NCBI GenBank assembly: GCA_044326545.1
Contig: JBIRBM010000011.1
Coordinates: forward strand, 1-63,164
Source: JANWJE01 sp044326545
GTDB lineage: Bacteria > Chlamydiota > Chlamydiia > Chlamydiales > Parachlamydiaceae
Length of the DNA stretch: 63,164 bases
Direction: 5' to 3'
Shown here: positions 35,051 to 43,508 of the stretch, piece by piece
Position numbering within the stretch: position 1 is the stretch's first letter
Layout of the letters: each line of letters opens with the position of its first letter
Notes under the pieces: generated by a model
What the model saw: the letters and a program-made list of their open reading frames with translations, nothing else
Database searches by the model: none
What the model was told of the DNA's origin: nothing
Made by a program: the position numbers and the translations under genes

Positions 35051-35230
35051 ATTTAACCCACATTCGGCTAGTGGGCTGTTTTTTCTTCGATTTCTCGAAT
35101 TTTGATCTGAATTTGACAAATTTTGAACAATATTTCATTCAATATTGCCGTAAAATTTGCAAATCCAGCTGAAAAAACGATCAATTCGAATCAAAAATAG
35201 CCGACTAGCGGAATGTGGGATTTAAAAATA
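35051..35230. repeat. Long imperfect palindrome, about 180 bp, family G
   Basis: The left arm beginning AACCCACATTCGGCTAGTGG and the right arm ending CGACTAGCGGAATGTGGGAT pair with scattered mismatches over roughly 85 bases each, meeting near AATATTTCATTCAATATT. No open frame lies inside. It dominates the 34995-35530 gap between divergent genes. The rest of that gap is AT-rich and holds no gene I can support. Confidence 0.7.
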
Positions 35231-35530
35231 GGCTAAATGGGATAAACAATTGTGGATGCATGACCCATTTACGGAATTTTGTAGGATCTTAACACGATTT
35301 TAATTTTTTGTACATGAATTAACTTGATTGGTTCCCGAGTCATGAAGCACCTCTTCAATCCCTATGATCAAGATGATGTTGAACAGAATCTCAAGAAAAT
35401 GAGTGTTAAAATAATTTGGAAATAACAGATGTTTGGATTACAATGGAAGCTCCATCAGAATTGGCGTTTGGATATTGCCATGATCAGTCGATGTCTTTTA
35501 AACGCCTCCCTAAATAAAGGATTTAATTTC

Positions 35531-36013
35531 ATGTTTAAAGTGAGTCATGCAACCCTTATATTTTTATCCGGATTAGTCTGGTTATGTGTTGGGAGTGTGT
35601 TGTTGCCTCTTGGTCTCAATTTTATTGTAGATACCCTCTTAATCGAAAATCACCATTTACCTCATCCGGTGCTGAGTTTTTTAATTCCTTATACAGGCGG
35701 GCTTGAGTCAGCTGCTTTAATTTGGATCGCCATCACTTTGATGATCGGCTTTCTCAAAGGCAGAGCTGTTTTTTCTAAAAGTGTCAATAGAAGTGTTCGT
35801 TACATTTCTACGCTCCCTAATCCAGCTCCTTTAAGTAAAATTTATACTCCCGGTTATTACCTTTTGCTCGGATCAATGATTTTACTTGGGGTCCTGATGA
35901 GATTTGTCCCCTTGGATATAAGAGGAGGAGTAGATGTTGCTGTTGGATGTGCCCTCATCAATGGTGCAATGTTATATTTCCGCCAAGCGTGGTTAGCCCG
36001 TCAGGCTGTGTAG
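35531..36013 (+). CDS. Hypothetical integral membrane protein
   Basis: About 160 residues with four hydrophobic helices (near 4-28, 43-62, 68-84 with a polar break, 112-132 and a final amphipathic one). No family recognised. The frame runs back to 35429, but AAAGG ten bases before the ATG at 35531 and the membrane segment starting there favour the shorter form. It is convergent with the macrodomain gene, with only 9 bases between the stops. Confidence 0.6.
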   Translation: MFKVSHATLIFLSGLVWLCVGSVLLPLGLNFIVDTLLIENHHLPHPVLSFLIPYTGGLESAALIWIAITLMIGFLKGRAVFSKSVNRSVRYISTLPNPAPLSKIYTPGYYLLLGSMILLGVLMRFVPLDIRGGVDVAVGCALINGAMLYFRQAWLARQAV

Positions 36014-36022
36014 AATTTACTT

Positions 36023-37003
36023 TCAAGGAATTAATTCATCCAGAGTCTCCTTGTATGCAATCCCTGTTTTTTGATCCAAATCAGGAGGTAAGAAAACAAG
36101 TCTGATTTCCTCAAATGCATCAGGATAATTCTGAGTGAATTCTTTAATGGTTGCCAGAGCTATTTGAGAAGACTCCTTTAATGGAGCTTTAAAAATTCCT
36201 GTGCTGATTGAGGGAAAAGCAATCGAATAAATGTGCGTTTCTTTCGCTTCTTCACTCACGAATGGCGAACATTGTGAAGAGAAGTGTGCAAGGAATAAAC
36301 TGTTCCAGTAAGTCTCGCGGAGCAATTCTTTTCCCCTCTTTTTTTGAGCTGTGACACGAAAATCCGGGCCTACGGTATGTAAAATAGCTTTCACTCTTGG
36401 GAATAAATCTCCAGAGCTTGTCAAGACGCTAAATCCACAGGGTAATCCATTCCTTTTTAGGGATGTTAGAATGTTGGCACACTCTTTAAAAGGGGATCTT
36501 CCGGCTTTTTTACGAATAGCCCCGCAAACCCCTGAACCGGCAAATAATTGTTTGTTGGCTGCATTGACGATAGCGTGAGTGGTTTCTTCCGTTAAAGATC
36601 CATATAGTAGGGTGATTTTAGTTGTTCCAAATATTTTTTCAGCAAAGATCTCATTTGGGCTTTTTTTTGTCGTGACTTTACATGTGTTTAAGTGATATTT
36701 AAACATTGCTTTGATTGCAAGGGCGATAAGGAGTAATGTCCCTCCAGAGAAGAAGAGAAGGGCGATCTTTAAAACACTCTTTTTGATTGGAATGTCGTGA
36801 AATCCTTCGGACTCGAAGTATAATTTTTCTGAGTCAATTCTTTCAGCCTTAATCGATAGCGTTTTTCCGTTTAATGAAGCAAATTCATCAGCACATACTC
36901 CAATCGAAAATCCTAATTTAGAGGCAAAAGTTGTTCCTGGATTGTTTAAATTAAAATGGATGGGTTGCCAAAATGAAAAATATTCGATTGTATTTGTTGT
37001 CAT
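36023..37003 (-). CDS. Membrane-anchored macrodomain protein
   Basis: 326 residues. An N-terminal soluble region of about 75 residues, a single membrane helix (about 78-100, IALLFFSGGTLLLIALAIKA) and a macrodomain (about 125-325). The ADP-ribose-binding motifs are recognisable: AIVNAAN (144-150), GSGVCGAI (156-163) and the phosphate loop SISTGIFKAPL (about 276-286). Macrodomains bind or remove ADP-ribose from proteins and nucleic acids. A transmembrane anchor is unusual for bacterial macrodomains and would fit display on an inclusion or cell membrane. It is divergent from the PP2C gene. Confidence 0.85.
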   Translation of the reverse strand: MTTNTIEYFSFWQPIHFNLNNPGTTFASKLGFSIGVCADEFASLNGKTLSIKAERIDSEKLYFESEGFHDIPIKKSVLKIALLFFSGGTLLLIALAIKAMFKYHLNTCKVTTKKSPNEIFAEKIFGTTKITLLYGSLTEETTHAIVNAANKQLFAGSGVCGAIRKKAGRSPFKECANILTSLKRNGLPCGFSVLTSSGDLFPRVKAILHTVGPDFRVTAQKKRGKELLRETYWNSLFLAHFSSQCSPFVSEEAKETHIYSIAFPSISTGIFKAPLKESSQIALATIKEFTQNYPDAFEEIRLVFLPPDLDQKTGIAYKETLDELIP

Positions 37004-37222
37004 AGATATTTTTTATTGTTTAGAATTTAAATGATGATAAATTAAATATTCTTTTAAATCAATAATCATTTTTTTTGATCTGCTTGCCATTTTTGAATCG
37101 ATTAATTCTTCAAAACTTCTTGCGTCTTCGTTTTTCTTCTTTTTCCTTGATTATCGCTTTACAAAGACTTTCCAAATCATTAAGGTTATTTCAGAATAAC
37201 TCCATGTTTTTTAGGTGAGTAC

Positions 37223-39850
37223 ATGACATCGGTCGTTCCTCTTGTTCATCATGTTATTTCCCCCCTTCAAATGGAATACGAGGTCGTATCCCAACATAGC
37301 AAGATAAAAAAGGAAAAATTTTCAAGATCGCCTGAACCATCTTTTAAGACGTTTTCAGGGGTTTTTCATTCGATAGGAGAGAGTTTTAGCACTTTTAAAA
37401 ATAGTGTAACATGCTTTTATCAACAAAAAAAAATGTGTCATGCTGATCTGAAATTTTCCAATGAATTGAAAGAACGTGTGGATGATATCTTATCTAAGCA
37501 AATCAATATTCAAGGAATGAGTGGGATAAATAAAATTAAAGAATTAATCGGGTTGTCAATTTTCGCTTGTGATATTTTGAGTGAAATAAATGTAAGAATA
37601 AACATGATCAACGAATATATTGTCGATATTGAGAGTTTATCAGAAGATAATCGATTCGTTTTTGATGTTCAAATTGAACTTTTTAATCATTCAAAAGAGG
37701 TTGTTTTTTCAGCGAATAAAAATATAGAAGAAAAACTAACAAATGAAATTCAAGACATATTAGGTCAGATGACCAAGCGCATTCCTTCCTCAACGGGTGA
37801 TCGGGAATTAAGAGGATTTAAAGATAATTTATTAGAATTAAAAAATCTCGTTGAAGATATTGCGTTAATCGAAGAAATTTTTATTTCAATCAATGATTTT
37901 GATTCTCTAAAAATAGCTCTCTCTACAGAGAAAAAAAATCTTATGACCGCTCAAGAGCTCATCGAGATCGCTTTAAATGAGGTCATTGACAGAAAAATTT
38001 CAGCTGTTTTCATGATCTTGGCAAAAGAACCCTTGGTGCAACACACAGATTCCTCTTGTCGTCTGCCGATTTGTGATGCGATGATGAAAATAGCTGAAAT
38101 TTCAAAGGAATTGTCTAGTGTTGAAGAAGAGATAAAAACACTACACTCTATTTTAATTTTGAATAAACCGATTCAAAATGAGGGAAATTATCCGTGGTCT
38201 AATTTTTTTTCTCGATTTATTCATCCTGATGATTTTATTTTGATAGAAAATGAAAAATCTGATCATGAAGATCGATTGAATAATAAAAAAAATGTAAGTT
38301 TTGTCGAACAAATACTAAAAATATTGGAAGATCATATTAGACGGATTGAGGAATATAAAGCAGTTCAATATTCAATAGATAAATTAATTGAAAGTGTTGA
38401 CAATTATAATTGTTCTAGGAAGAGATGTGTTGATGTAATAAAAAAAATTGGTTTAGATTTAACTGCAGATCAAAAAGAAAAATTTCAGAATCAACTTGAT
38501 TGGATTCAACTCAAAAATAACGAAAAACTTGAAGAGGCGATGACTCAGGTAGACATTTACCTTAAAGAGACTTTAATGAATGCGATTCAGTTGCAAGAGA
38601 TCCCTCGCATCGTTTTTCAAAGACTTCTTTTGGCAGCAAAAAAGCGATTAGAAGAACTTGAATTGTGGGGAGGAGATGTTGAGGCGATGAAGGAGTTGCT
38701 AGAATCTCATTTTTTAGAATTGAATAGGGAAGTCACCCTCTCACCGGAAGCCATCAAAGAGAAAAAGAAGAACGAAGCCTGGCTGAAACAACTCAACAAA
38801 GAGGCGGCTCTAAACAAGAAAAATATGGGTGTTGATCAGCTAAATTCGCGTCAATTAACAGGAGAACAAGTGCAGCGAATTCCTGAAAAGCTGATGCGTC
38901 AACTCACTTGTGCTCAGGAGAAAAAAAAGCTGACCTCTATAGATTTAACACCAAGGGAAATGCAAGTGTGTATACAAAAACGGGGTGTAAAAGAGGTGTC
39001 AATTAAATATTTTTCTGAATTGATATCCTCTCGCGCTGCCGCTGTTGCTCACATGCAGGGTGATCGACCTACTCAAGAAGATGCGCATGTTTTTTCCCTT
39101 CTCGATATCGTCGTTAGGCAGACACATCATCAGATTCCTTTGTATGGGATTTTTGATGGACATGGAGGAAAAGATGGGGCCGCTTATCTGGCAAACACAC
39201 TTGCGCGAAAGCTTCAGTTCAATTTACAGAAAGCGCTTATGGAGTCTTGTGACGAGCAAGAGGATTTGATCGCAATCTTTAATACTTTAAAAACTCTTTA
39301 TGAAGAACTCACGCAAGAGTATCGTAAAACATCGTATTTAGGTGGCTCTACAGCTTGTAATGTGTTGATTTATCAAGGGTTGTTGATTGTTGCCAATCTT
39401 GGGGATAGCCGGGCGTTCATTAATGTCAATGGCATCCCGATTGCTTTGAGCGAAGATGCCAGCATAGGAGAGAGCCAACGCGATAATAGTATAAAAAAAC
39501 GTCATGGTTTAATTCTAAATGTTAGAGGCGAGAGGCGCGTCATGGACCATCCGGGATCTCCAACTCTAAATATGACCAATAGTGCTTGTGAAAAAAACAT
39601 CTTAAGTGTTAACACACGACCCAAGATTATCGTCTTTCCACTCCACTTGCTGCCACCTGGATCAAATCAGCTTGTCATCGGTTGCGACGGAGTATTTGAT
39701 GCGATAAGTACGGTGGATGCTGCCTCAACTCTTCATCAAGACATGCTTGAAGGCGATTGTGTTGAAGAAGCTGCCATAAAAATGGTTAAAAGAGCTTATG
39801 ATAAAGGCAGTTCGGATAACATTTCCGCTCTTATTGTTGCGCTTAATTGA
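37223..39850 (+). CDS. Large coiled-coil protein with C-terminal PP2C phosphatase domain
   Basis: 875 residues. About 590 N-terminal residues are largely helical and charged, probably several coiled-coil or spectrin-like bundles. The C-terminal domain (about 600-875) is a eukaryotic-type PP2C (PPM) Ser/Thr phosphatase with its metal ligands: GDRPTQED (E619, D620), IFDGHGG (D645, G646), a GDSRAF strand, GCDGVFD (D822) and SSDNIS (D865). All key aspartates are present, so it is probably active. No signal peptide or membrane segment is visible. The combination suggests an injected host-signalling phosphatase or a partner of chlamydial Ser/Thr kinases; both are inference. Base composition of the first half is more AT-rich than the phosphatase part. 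Confidence 0.85.
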   Translation: MTSVVPLVHHVISPLQMEYEVVSQHSKIKKEKFSRSPEPSFKTFSGVFHSIGESFSTFKNSVTCFYQQKKMCHADLKFSNELKERVDDILSKQINIQGMSGINKIKELIGLSIFACDILSEINVRINMINEYIVDIESLSEDNRFVFDVQIELFNHSKEVVFSANKNIEEKLTNEIQDILGQMTKRIPSSTGDRELRGFKDNLLELKNLVEDIALIEEIFISINDFDSLKIALSTEKKNLMTAQELIEIALNEVIDRKISAVFMILAKEPLVQHTDSSCRLPICDAMMKIAEISKELSSVEEEIKTLHSILILNKPIQNEGNYPWSNFFSRFIHPDDFILIENEKSDHEDRLNNKKNVSFVEQILKILEDHIRRIEEYKAVQYSIDKLIESVDNYNCSRKRCVDVIKKIGLDLTADQKEKFQNQLDWIQLKNNEKLEEAMTQVDIYLKETLMNAIQLQEIPRIVFQRLLLAAKKRLEELELWGGDVEAMKELLESHFLELNREVTLSPEAIKEKKKNEAWLKQLNKEAALNKKNMGVDQLNSRQLTGEQVQRIPEKLMRQLTCAQEKKKLTSIDLTPREMQVCIQKRGVKEVSIKYFSELISSRAAAVAHMQGDRPTQEDAHVFSLLDIVVRQTHHQIPLYGIFDGHGGKDGAAYLANTLARKLQFNLQKALMESCDEQEDLIAIFNTLKTLYEELTQEYRKTSYLGGSTACNVLIYQGLLIVANLGDSRAFINVNGIPIALSEDASIGESQRDNSIKKRHGLILNVRGERRVMDHPGSPTLNMTNSACEKNILSVNTRPKIIVFPLHLLPPGSNQLVIGCDGVFDAISTVDAASTLHQDMLEGDCVEEAAIKMVKRAYDKGSSDNISALIVALN

Positions 39851-39852
39851 TG

Positions 39853-39872
39853 ACTCACCTTAGCTGAAGGTG
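39853..39872. terminator. Short hairpin between convergent PP2C and rlmH genes
   Basis: TCACCTT and AAGGTGA pair around AGCTG directly after the PP2C stop. The arms share the CTCACCTTA motif of family A. It could terminate transcription from both sides, though only an A/G-run follows on the plus strand. Confidence 0.4.
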
Positions 39873-39906
39873 AAAAGGGGGGAGAGAATCGAAATTGTAA
39901 ACGACT

Positions 39907-40329
39907 CTATTTGTGATAGTGTGAACCTTTTTGAATTTCAGAAGCCCGATAAAGCTGTTCGATAAGGATAAGGCGTGTGATTTGATGAGTGAAAGTTAGG
40001 GGAGATAAACTGACTAAGTTCCCTCTTTTTTTTATTTCGCAAGGAAGCCCTTCTGCTCCTCCTATAATAAAGGATAGCCTGGCTCCACCTTTTTCCCATT
40101 GATGAATCAAAAAATGAGCAAACTGTTCACTTGTAAACAATTGCCCTGCCGGGTCGAAAGAGAGGGGATTGTGTTCTCTTTCAGCCCATTCAACTAATTG
40201 GATGTTATCTTTAGCCCATAAACATTCAATGTGAAATGAGTGGGTGAGACGTTTGACATATTCATTAAATGCATCAGTTAGCCATTTTTCTTTTGTTTTT
40301 CCTACTGAAAGAATTTTAATTTTAATCAT
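39907..40329 (-). CDS. rlmH: 23S rRNA pseudouridine-1915 N3-methyltransferase RlmH
   Basis: SPOUT-class methyltransferase acting on helix 69 of assembled ribosomes. 140 residues, slightly shorter than usual, with the AdoMet loop FIIGGAEGLP (about 87-96) and the knot-forming tail LIEQLYRASEIQKGSHYHK, ending in the invariant YHK. It overlaps the end of smpB by 8 bases, so both are probably made from one message, linking two ribosome-maintenance proteins. Confidence 0.94.
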   Translation of the reverse strand: MIKIKILSVGKTKEKWLTDAFNEYVKRLTHSFHIECLWAKDNIQLVEWAEREHNPLSFDPAGQLFTSEQFAHFLIHQWEKGGARLSFIIGGAEGLPCEIKKRGNLVSLSPLTFTHQITRLILIEQLYRASEIQKGSHYHK

Positions 40330-40783
40330 AAGAGCTGCGTTTTAGAGCTTGCTGGATGCTGCGTTTATCATCTCGTTCTTTCAAATCATGCCGTTTATCG
40401 ACTGTTTTTTTTCCTTTAGCTGTTGCGATTCGAAGTTTAATTCTTCCATTTTTCAGGTACATGGCAAGAGCGATCAACGTCAATCCTTTTTCTTGAGAGG
40501 CGATTTTCAATCGGTTGATTTCCCGCTTGTGCATCAGAAGTTTGCGATCTCGTTTTTCTTCGTGATTATGTATATTTCCAAAACGATAGGGAGCTATGCT
40601 CGAGCCTACAAGCCAAATTTCTCCTTTTAAAACTTTGATGTAAGCCTCTTGAAGGGAGGCTCCGTGGTTACGAATTGATTTAATTTCAGTTCCTTGGAGG
40701 GCAATCCCGGCTTCAAATGTTTCAAGGATTTCATAGTCGTGGGTGGCACGTCGATTGGACGCTAGGTCGCGAGTTTGATTCAT
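40322..40783 (-). CDS. smpB: SsrA-binding protein SmpB
   Basis: Delivers tmRNA to stalled ribosomes in trans-translation. About 153 residues with the family segments RATHDYEILETFEAGIAL, TEIKSIRNHGASLQEAYI, the LLMHKREINRL stretch and a basic C-terminal tail (KGKKTVDKRHDLKERDDKR). The ATG at 40783 is chosen; a GTG two codons upstream is in frame. Chlamydia has smpB next to dnaN-recF and apbE-folD, the same neighbourhood as here. Confidence 0.95.
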   Translation of the reverse strand: MNQTRDLASNRRATHDYEILETFEAGIALQGTEIKSIRNHGASLQEAYIKVLKGEIWLVGSSIAPYRFGNIHNHEEKRDRKLLMHKREINRLKIASQEKGLTLIALAMYLKNGRIKLRIATAKGKKTVDKRHDLKERDDKRSIQQALKRSSYD

Positions 40784-40820
40784 AAACACGTATTTGTTGA
40801 TCAGTTTAATTAATTTACCT

Positions 40821-40845
40821 TAGAACTTGTTCAGAATCTTTGATC
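40821..40845. repeat. 25-bp dispersed repeat, family C, copy 1
   Basis: TAGAACTTGTTCAGAATCTT and five more bases match copies at 45291-45315 and, inverted, 62885-62909 with one or two differences. It resembles an insertion-sequence end without the element. Confidence 0.65.
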
Positions 40846-40883
40846 AGGTTCTTACACACTGACCCTAAGCATCAAGAGTACAA

Positions 40884-40969
40884 TAGACTTCTTCGGAAAC
40901 TTCATTTACTTGCTAAAACCGCCATTTTTGGCATCTTTTTCAAGCAAAGCAAGTTTCCGAAGAAGTCTA
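40884..40969. repeat. Complete 86-bp MITE-like element, family B, copy 2
   Basis: Perfect 19-bp inverted ends TAGACTTCTTCGGAAACTT and AAGTTTCCGAAGAAGTCTA enclose a centre shared with the truncated, inverted copy at 1-156. No coding capacity. The surrounding gap 40784-41103 also holds a family C repeat and, from 40993, a degenerate family A arm (GGTGCGTAAGGTAAGT); I see no gene in it. Confidence 0.8.
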
Positions 40970-41103
40970 ATCTTGATTTCAATCCAAATTGCACTTTTGG
41001 TGCGTAAGGTAAGTGACTTACCAATGCTAGCGCATCGATGACTAAAGCGCAAGATCTAGACTTGATTTCAAAAGCCAGCGCTTTGCCTTCAGCTTAAATA
41101 CCG

Positions 41104-42195
41104 TTATTTGTGCGTAACATGTGTGTCTAATGGGAGGGTAAAAATTTTTTTTTGTCCCGTATAAGCTTGAGCTAACTCCATTTCTGTCGTGGTCAAAAAT
41201 ACTTGTCCTAAAGACACTAATTGATCGAGAAGACGGCTCTTTCTTTTGTCGTCTAAGCTCATGCTGACGTCGTCTATCATAAACAATGGGATGTCTTCTG
41301 CAAGTTGTTTTAAAGATTGCCATTCTCCCATATGCAAGGCTGCAACGCAGCTGCGCTGCTCTCCTTCGCTTGCAAAATAACGGACATCGCGATTTCCAAT
41401 GCTGATTCGGATATCGTCTTTATGAGGTCCTGCCAAAGTGTTTCCAAATATTAGCTCTCGGTTTCTGTTTTTATTAAACAGCTTTAAATAAAACGCTTTG
41501 AGTTCTCCTTCATTTTGATAAAGAGGGGATCCTGACAGATAGTCTAGGCTTAAAGATTTCTCTTCTCCTGTTAGGTAGCAGTAAAAAGATTGGCAATGCG
41601 TTTGAATAGAGAGTAAACAGAGTCGCCGTTTTAGAACAATATAAGTGGCAGATTGCGCCATCTCATGTTCCCAGCTTTCAATCGTGGTGAGTTTTTTTTC
41701 TTTTAACAGCTGATTGCGGTGGCGCATCGCTTTGACATAGCGGGTAAGATGGTGGACGTACAAAGGGTCAGCTTGTGCTAATTGCATGTCCAAAAATTGA
41801 CGGCGGACCGCTGGTGCCCCTTTAACGAGATTCACGTCATCCGGTGTCATCACGACCCCCTGAATGATGCCTAGGAGATTGGAAATGCTCTGCAGTGTTG
41901 TATGATTATATACGAATTTGCGTTCTTTTCCTTCGTTATAGACTCTCAGCTTTTGATCAACATCGTATTTACAGAAAATCGACTCTAAATAAAAAGAATG
42001 GCAGCCTAGATGAATCAGGTCTTGATGCAAACCTGGGCGGAAAGAGCGTCCAAACATCAAGTAATGGATCGCTTCTAATAAACTTGTCTTCCCTTGTCCA
42101 TTAGGACCGCAGATAAAATTAAGAGAAGGGCTGAACTCAAAATAAGCTTCTCGATAGTTGCGGAACCGTTCCAAATAAAGGGACTTAATATACAT
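41104..42195 (-). CDS. recF: DNA replication and repair protein RecF
   Basis: SMC-like ATPase that helps load RecA at gaps. 363 residues with Walker A GPNGQGKTS (30-38), the ABC-type signature region and Walker B FMIDDVSMSLDD near residue 305. The N-terminal LYLERFRNYREAYFEFSP is the typical RecF opening. It lies 2 bases after dnaN, the usual dnaN-recF order. The C-terminal end runs into repeat-rich DNA (GTGCGTAA motif), which may have set its last residues. Confidence 0.95.
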   Translation of the reverse strand: MYIKSLYLERFRNYREAYFEFSPSLNFICGPNGQGKTSLLEAIHYLMFGRSFRPGLHQDLIHLGCHSFYLESIFCKYDVDQKLRVYNEGKERKFVYNHTTLQSISNLLGIIQGVVMTPDDVNLVKGAPAVRRQFLDMQLAQADPLYVHHLTRYVKAMRHRNQLLKEKKLTTIESWEHEMAQSATYIVLKRRLCLLSIQTHCQSFYCYLTGEEKSLSLDYLSGSPLYQNEGELKAFYLKLFNKNRNRELIFGNTLAGPHKDDIRISIGNRDVRYFASEGEQRSCVAALHMGEWQSLKQLAEDIPLFMIDDVSMSLDDKRKSRLLDQLVSLGQVFLTTTEMELAQAYTGQKKIFTLPLDTHVTHK

Positions 42196-42197
42196 TA

Positions 42198-43325
42198 TTA
42201 ATCTTCTGACAACCGCATGGGCATGATGATGAATAATGGGGAGGCTAGGTTAAGTTTATCTGATTGTTCTCCATCAGTGATGATCCCTGGATTGTAAGGA
42301 TCAACTAACCCTAGTGTGACTGTTTCTTCTTTACAATGACGTAAAATATCAATGAAAAATCCCGGATTAAAAGCGATTTCAAGTTTATTTCCCTGGTAAT
42401 TCACCGGCATTCCGACATGCCCTTCTCCAATATCAAGAGTATTTGCCGTTAATCTTAACTCTCCATCTGTAAAGGTAAATCGAACCGAATGGTTTTGATC
42501 AGCAATAAACAAAGAGACTTGGCGGAGCATCGTCATCAATTCTTCTCTGTGCAGGGAAAGGACAATATCAGATTTTTCCGGAATGACGCGTTGAATATCT
42601 GGATAATCGCCTGCCAGTAATTTAGATAAAAGCAACGTTTGATTGACTAAAACGGCGATTTTATCGGGCATTAGAGCGATTTTCACTTCAATGTCTTCGT
42701 CTGTTAAATTTTTTAAAATCTCGTCGATTGCTTTGAGAGGGATAATGGATTGATTGGTGAATGAGGCAGGAATATCAATAGGGGCGTGGGAGCGAGCTAA
42801 ACGTTTTCCATCCGTTCCAACAAAAGTAACTTCTCCATTGGCTATTTGCATGAGAACACCCGTCAAGACGTAGCGATTATCTTCTTTTGAAACAGCAAAA
42901 GAGGTGCGATAGAGTAAATCTTTTAAATTTTTCTGCTTAATCATGAAGGTGTCGGCGTTGGATAAATCGGGTAATGCGGGAAATTCTTCTTTGCTCATCC
43001 CATTCAATTTAAAACGGGAAGATCCCGAGATAATGGTTGTGATTTGGTTTGAATTTGAAGAAATTTCAATATTTGCCGTTGTTAACTCACGTGCGAGCTG
43101 AGCAAATTTTTTAGCTGGAAGGGTTGTGGCCCCCTCTTCTAAAATTTTGACTTCTGTACTGCAGCGAACACCCACCATTAAGTCAGTTGCTGTCAAAATT
43201 AATTCATCATTTGATGCTTCAATCAAAAAATTTGAAAGGATTGGGATGGTGGGCTTTTGAGGGACAATATTCTGGATTTTACTAATCAAGTAGTTGAGCT
43301 CTTGAGTTGAAATGTTAAATTTCAT
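42198..43325 (-). CDS. dnaN: DNA polymerase III beta subunit (sliding clamp)
   Basis: 375 residues forming three repeated clamp domains (about 1-120, 125-245, 250-375). Recognisable segments are the N-terminal MKFNISTQELNYLISKIQNIV, YVLTGVLMQI, VGTDGKRLARS, and a C-terminal FIIMPMRLSE closely matching the conserved IMPMRL end. Encoded away from dnaA, as is common in chlamydiae. recF follows by 2 bases. Confidence 0.96.
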   Translation of the reverse strand: MKFNISTQELNYLISKIQNIVPQKPTIPILSNFLIEASNDELILTATDLMVGVRCSTEVKILEEGATTLPAKKFAQLARELTTANIEISSNSNQITTIISGSSRFKLNGMSKEEFPALPDLSNADTFMIKQKNLKDLLYRTSFAVSKEDNRYVLTGVLMQIANGEVTFVGTDGKRLARSHAPIDIPASFTNQSIIPLKAIDEILKNLTDEDIEVKIALMPDKIAVLVNQTLLLSKLLAGDYPDIQRVIPEKSDIVLSLHREELMTMLRQVSLFIADQNHSVRFTFTDGELRLTANTLDIGEGHVGMPVNYQGNKLEIAFNPGFFIDILRHCKEETVTLGLVDPYNPGIITDGEQSDKLNLASPLFIIMPMRLSED

Positions 43326-43367
43326 ATTCCTTCATCCTTTTTCCTAAATCTTAAGGGGGGCGAGAAG

Positions 43368-43400
43368 CTGTCCTAAAACTTAAAGCAAACACGTTAAGTT
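43368..43400. repeat. Partial family D repeat upstream of dnaN
   Basis: GCTGTCCTAAAACTTAAAGC matches the left part of the element at 16231. TAAAACTT and AAGTTTTA form a short inverted pair. It lies in the dnaN promoter region. Confidence 0.5.
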
Positions 43401-43415
43401 TTAATTGACCTTCTG

Positions 43416-43456
43416 AGAGCCTGTTCAAATTTTTGAGGCATTATAAATAGGCTCTG
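43416..43456. repeat. Hairpin repeat, AGAGCCT family
   Basis: AGAGCCTGTTCAAATTTT pairs with AAATAGGCTCT. A compact version, AGAGCCTATTTTCAAACAGG followed by CTCT, is at 59729-59752. The CCTGTTCA core is shared with family C, so the two may be variants. Confidence 0.5.
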
Positions 43457-43508
43457 AGAATACAAAATCCGGTTCTCATGGTCAAGAAAAATGGTAGAGT
43501 ATAAAAAA

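Noticed and set aside
34995..35530. Possible RNA gene in the long palindrome
   Set aside because: The arms resemble a dispersed inverted-repeat element; no tRNA-like cloverleaf or known RNA signature is present.
41042..41323. Minus-strand frame overlapping the 3' end of recF
   Set aside because: It is an alternative frame across recF and the adjoining repeats with no coding evidence of its own.
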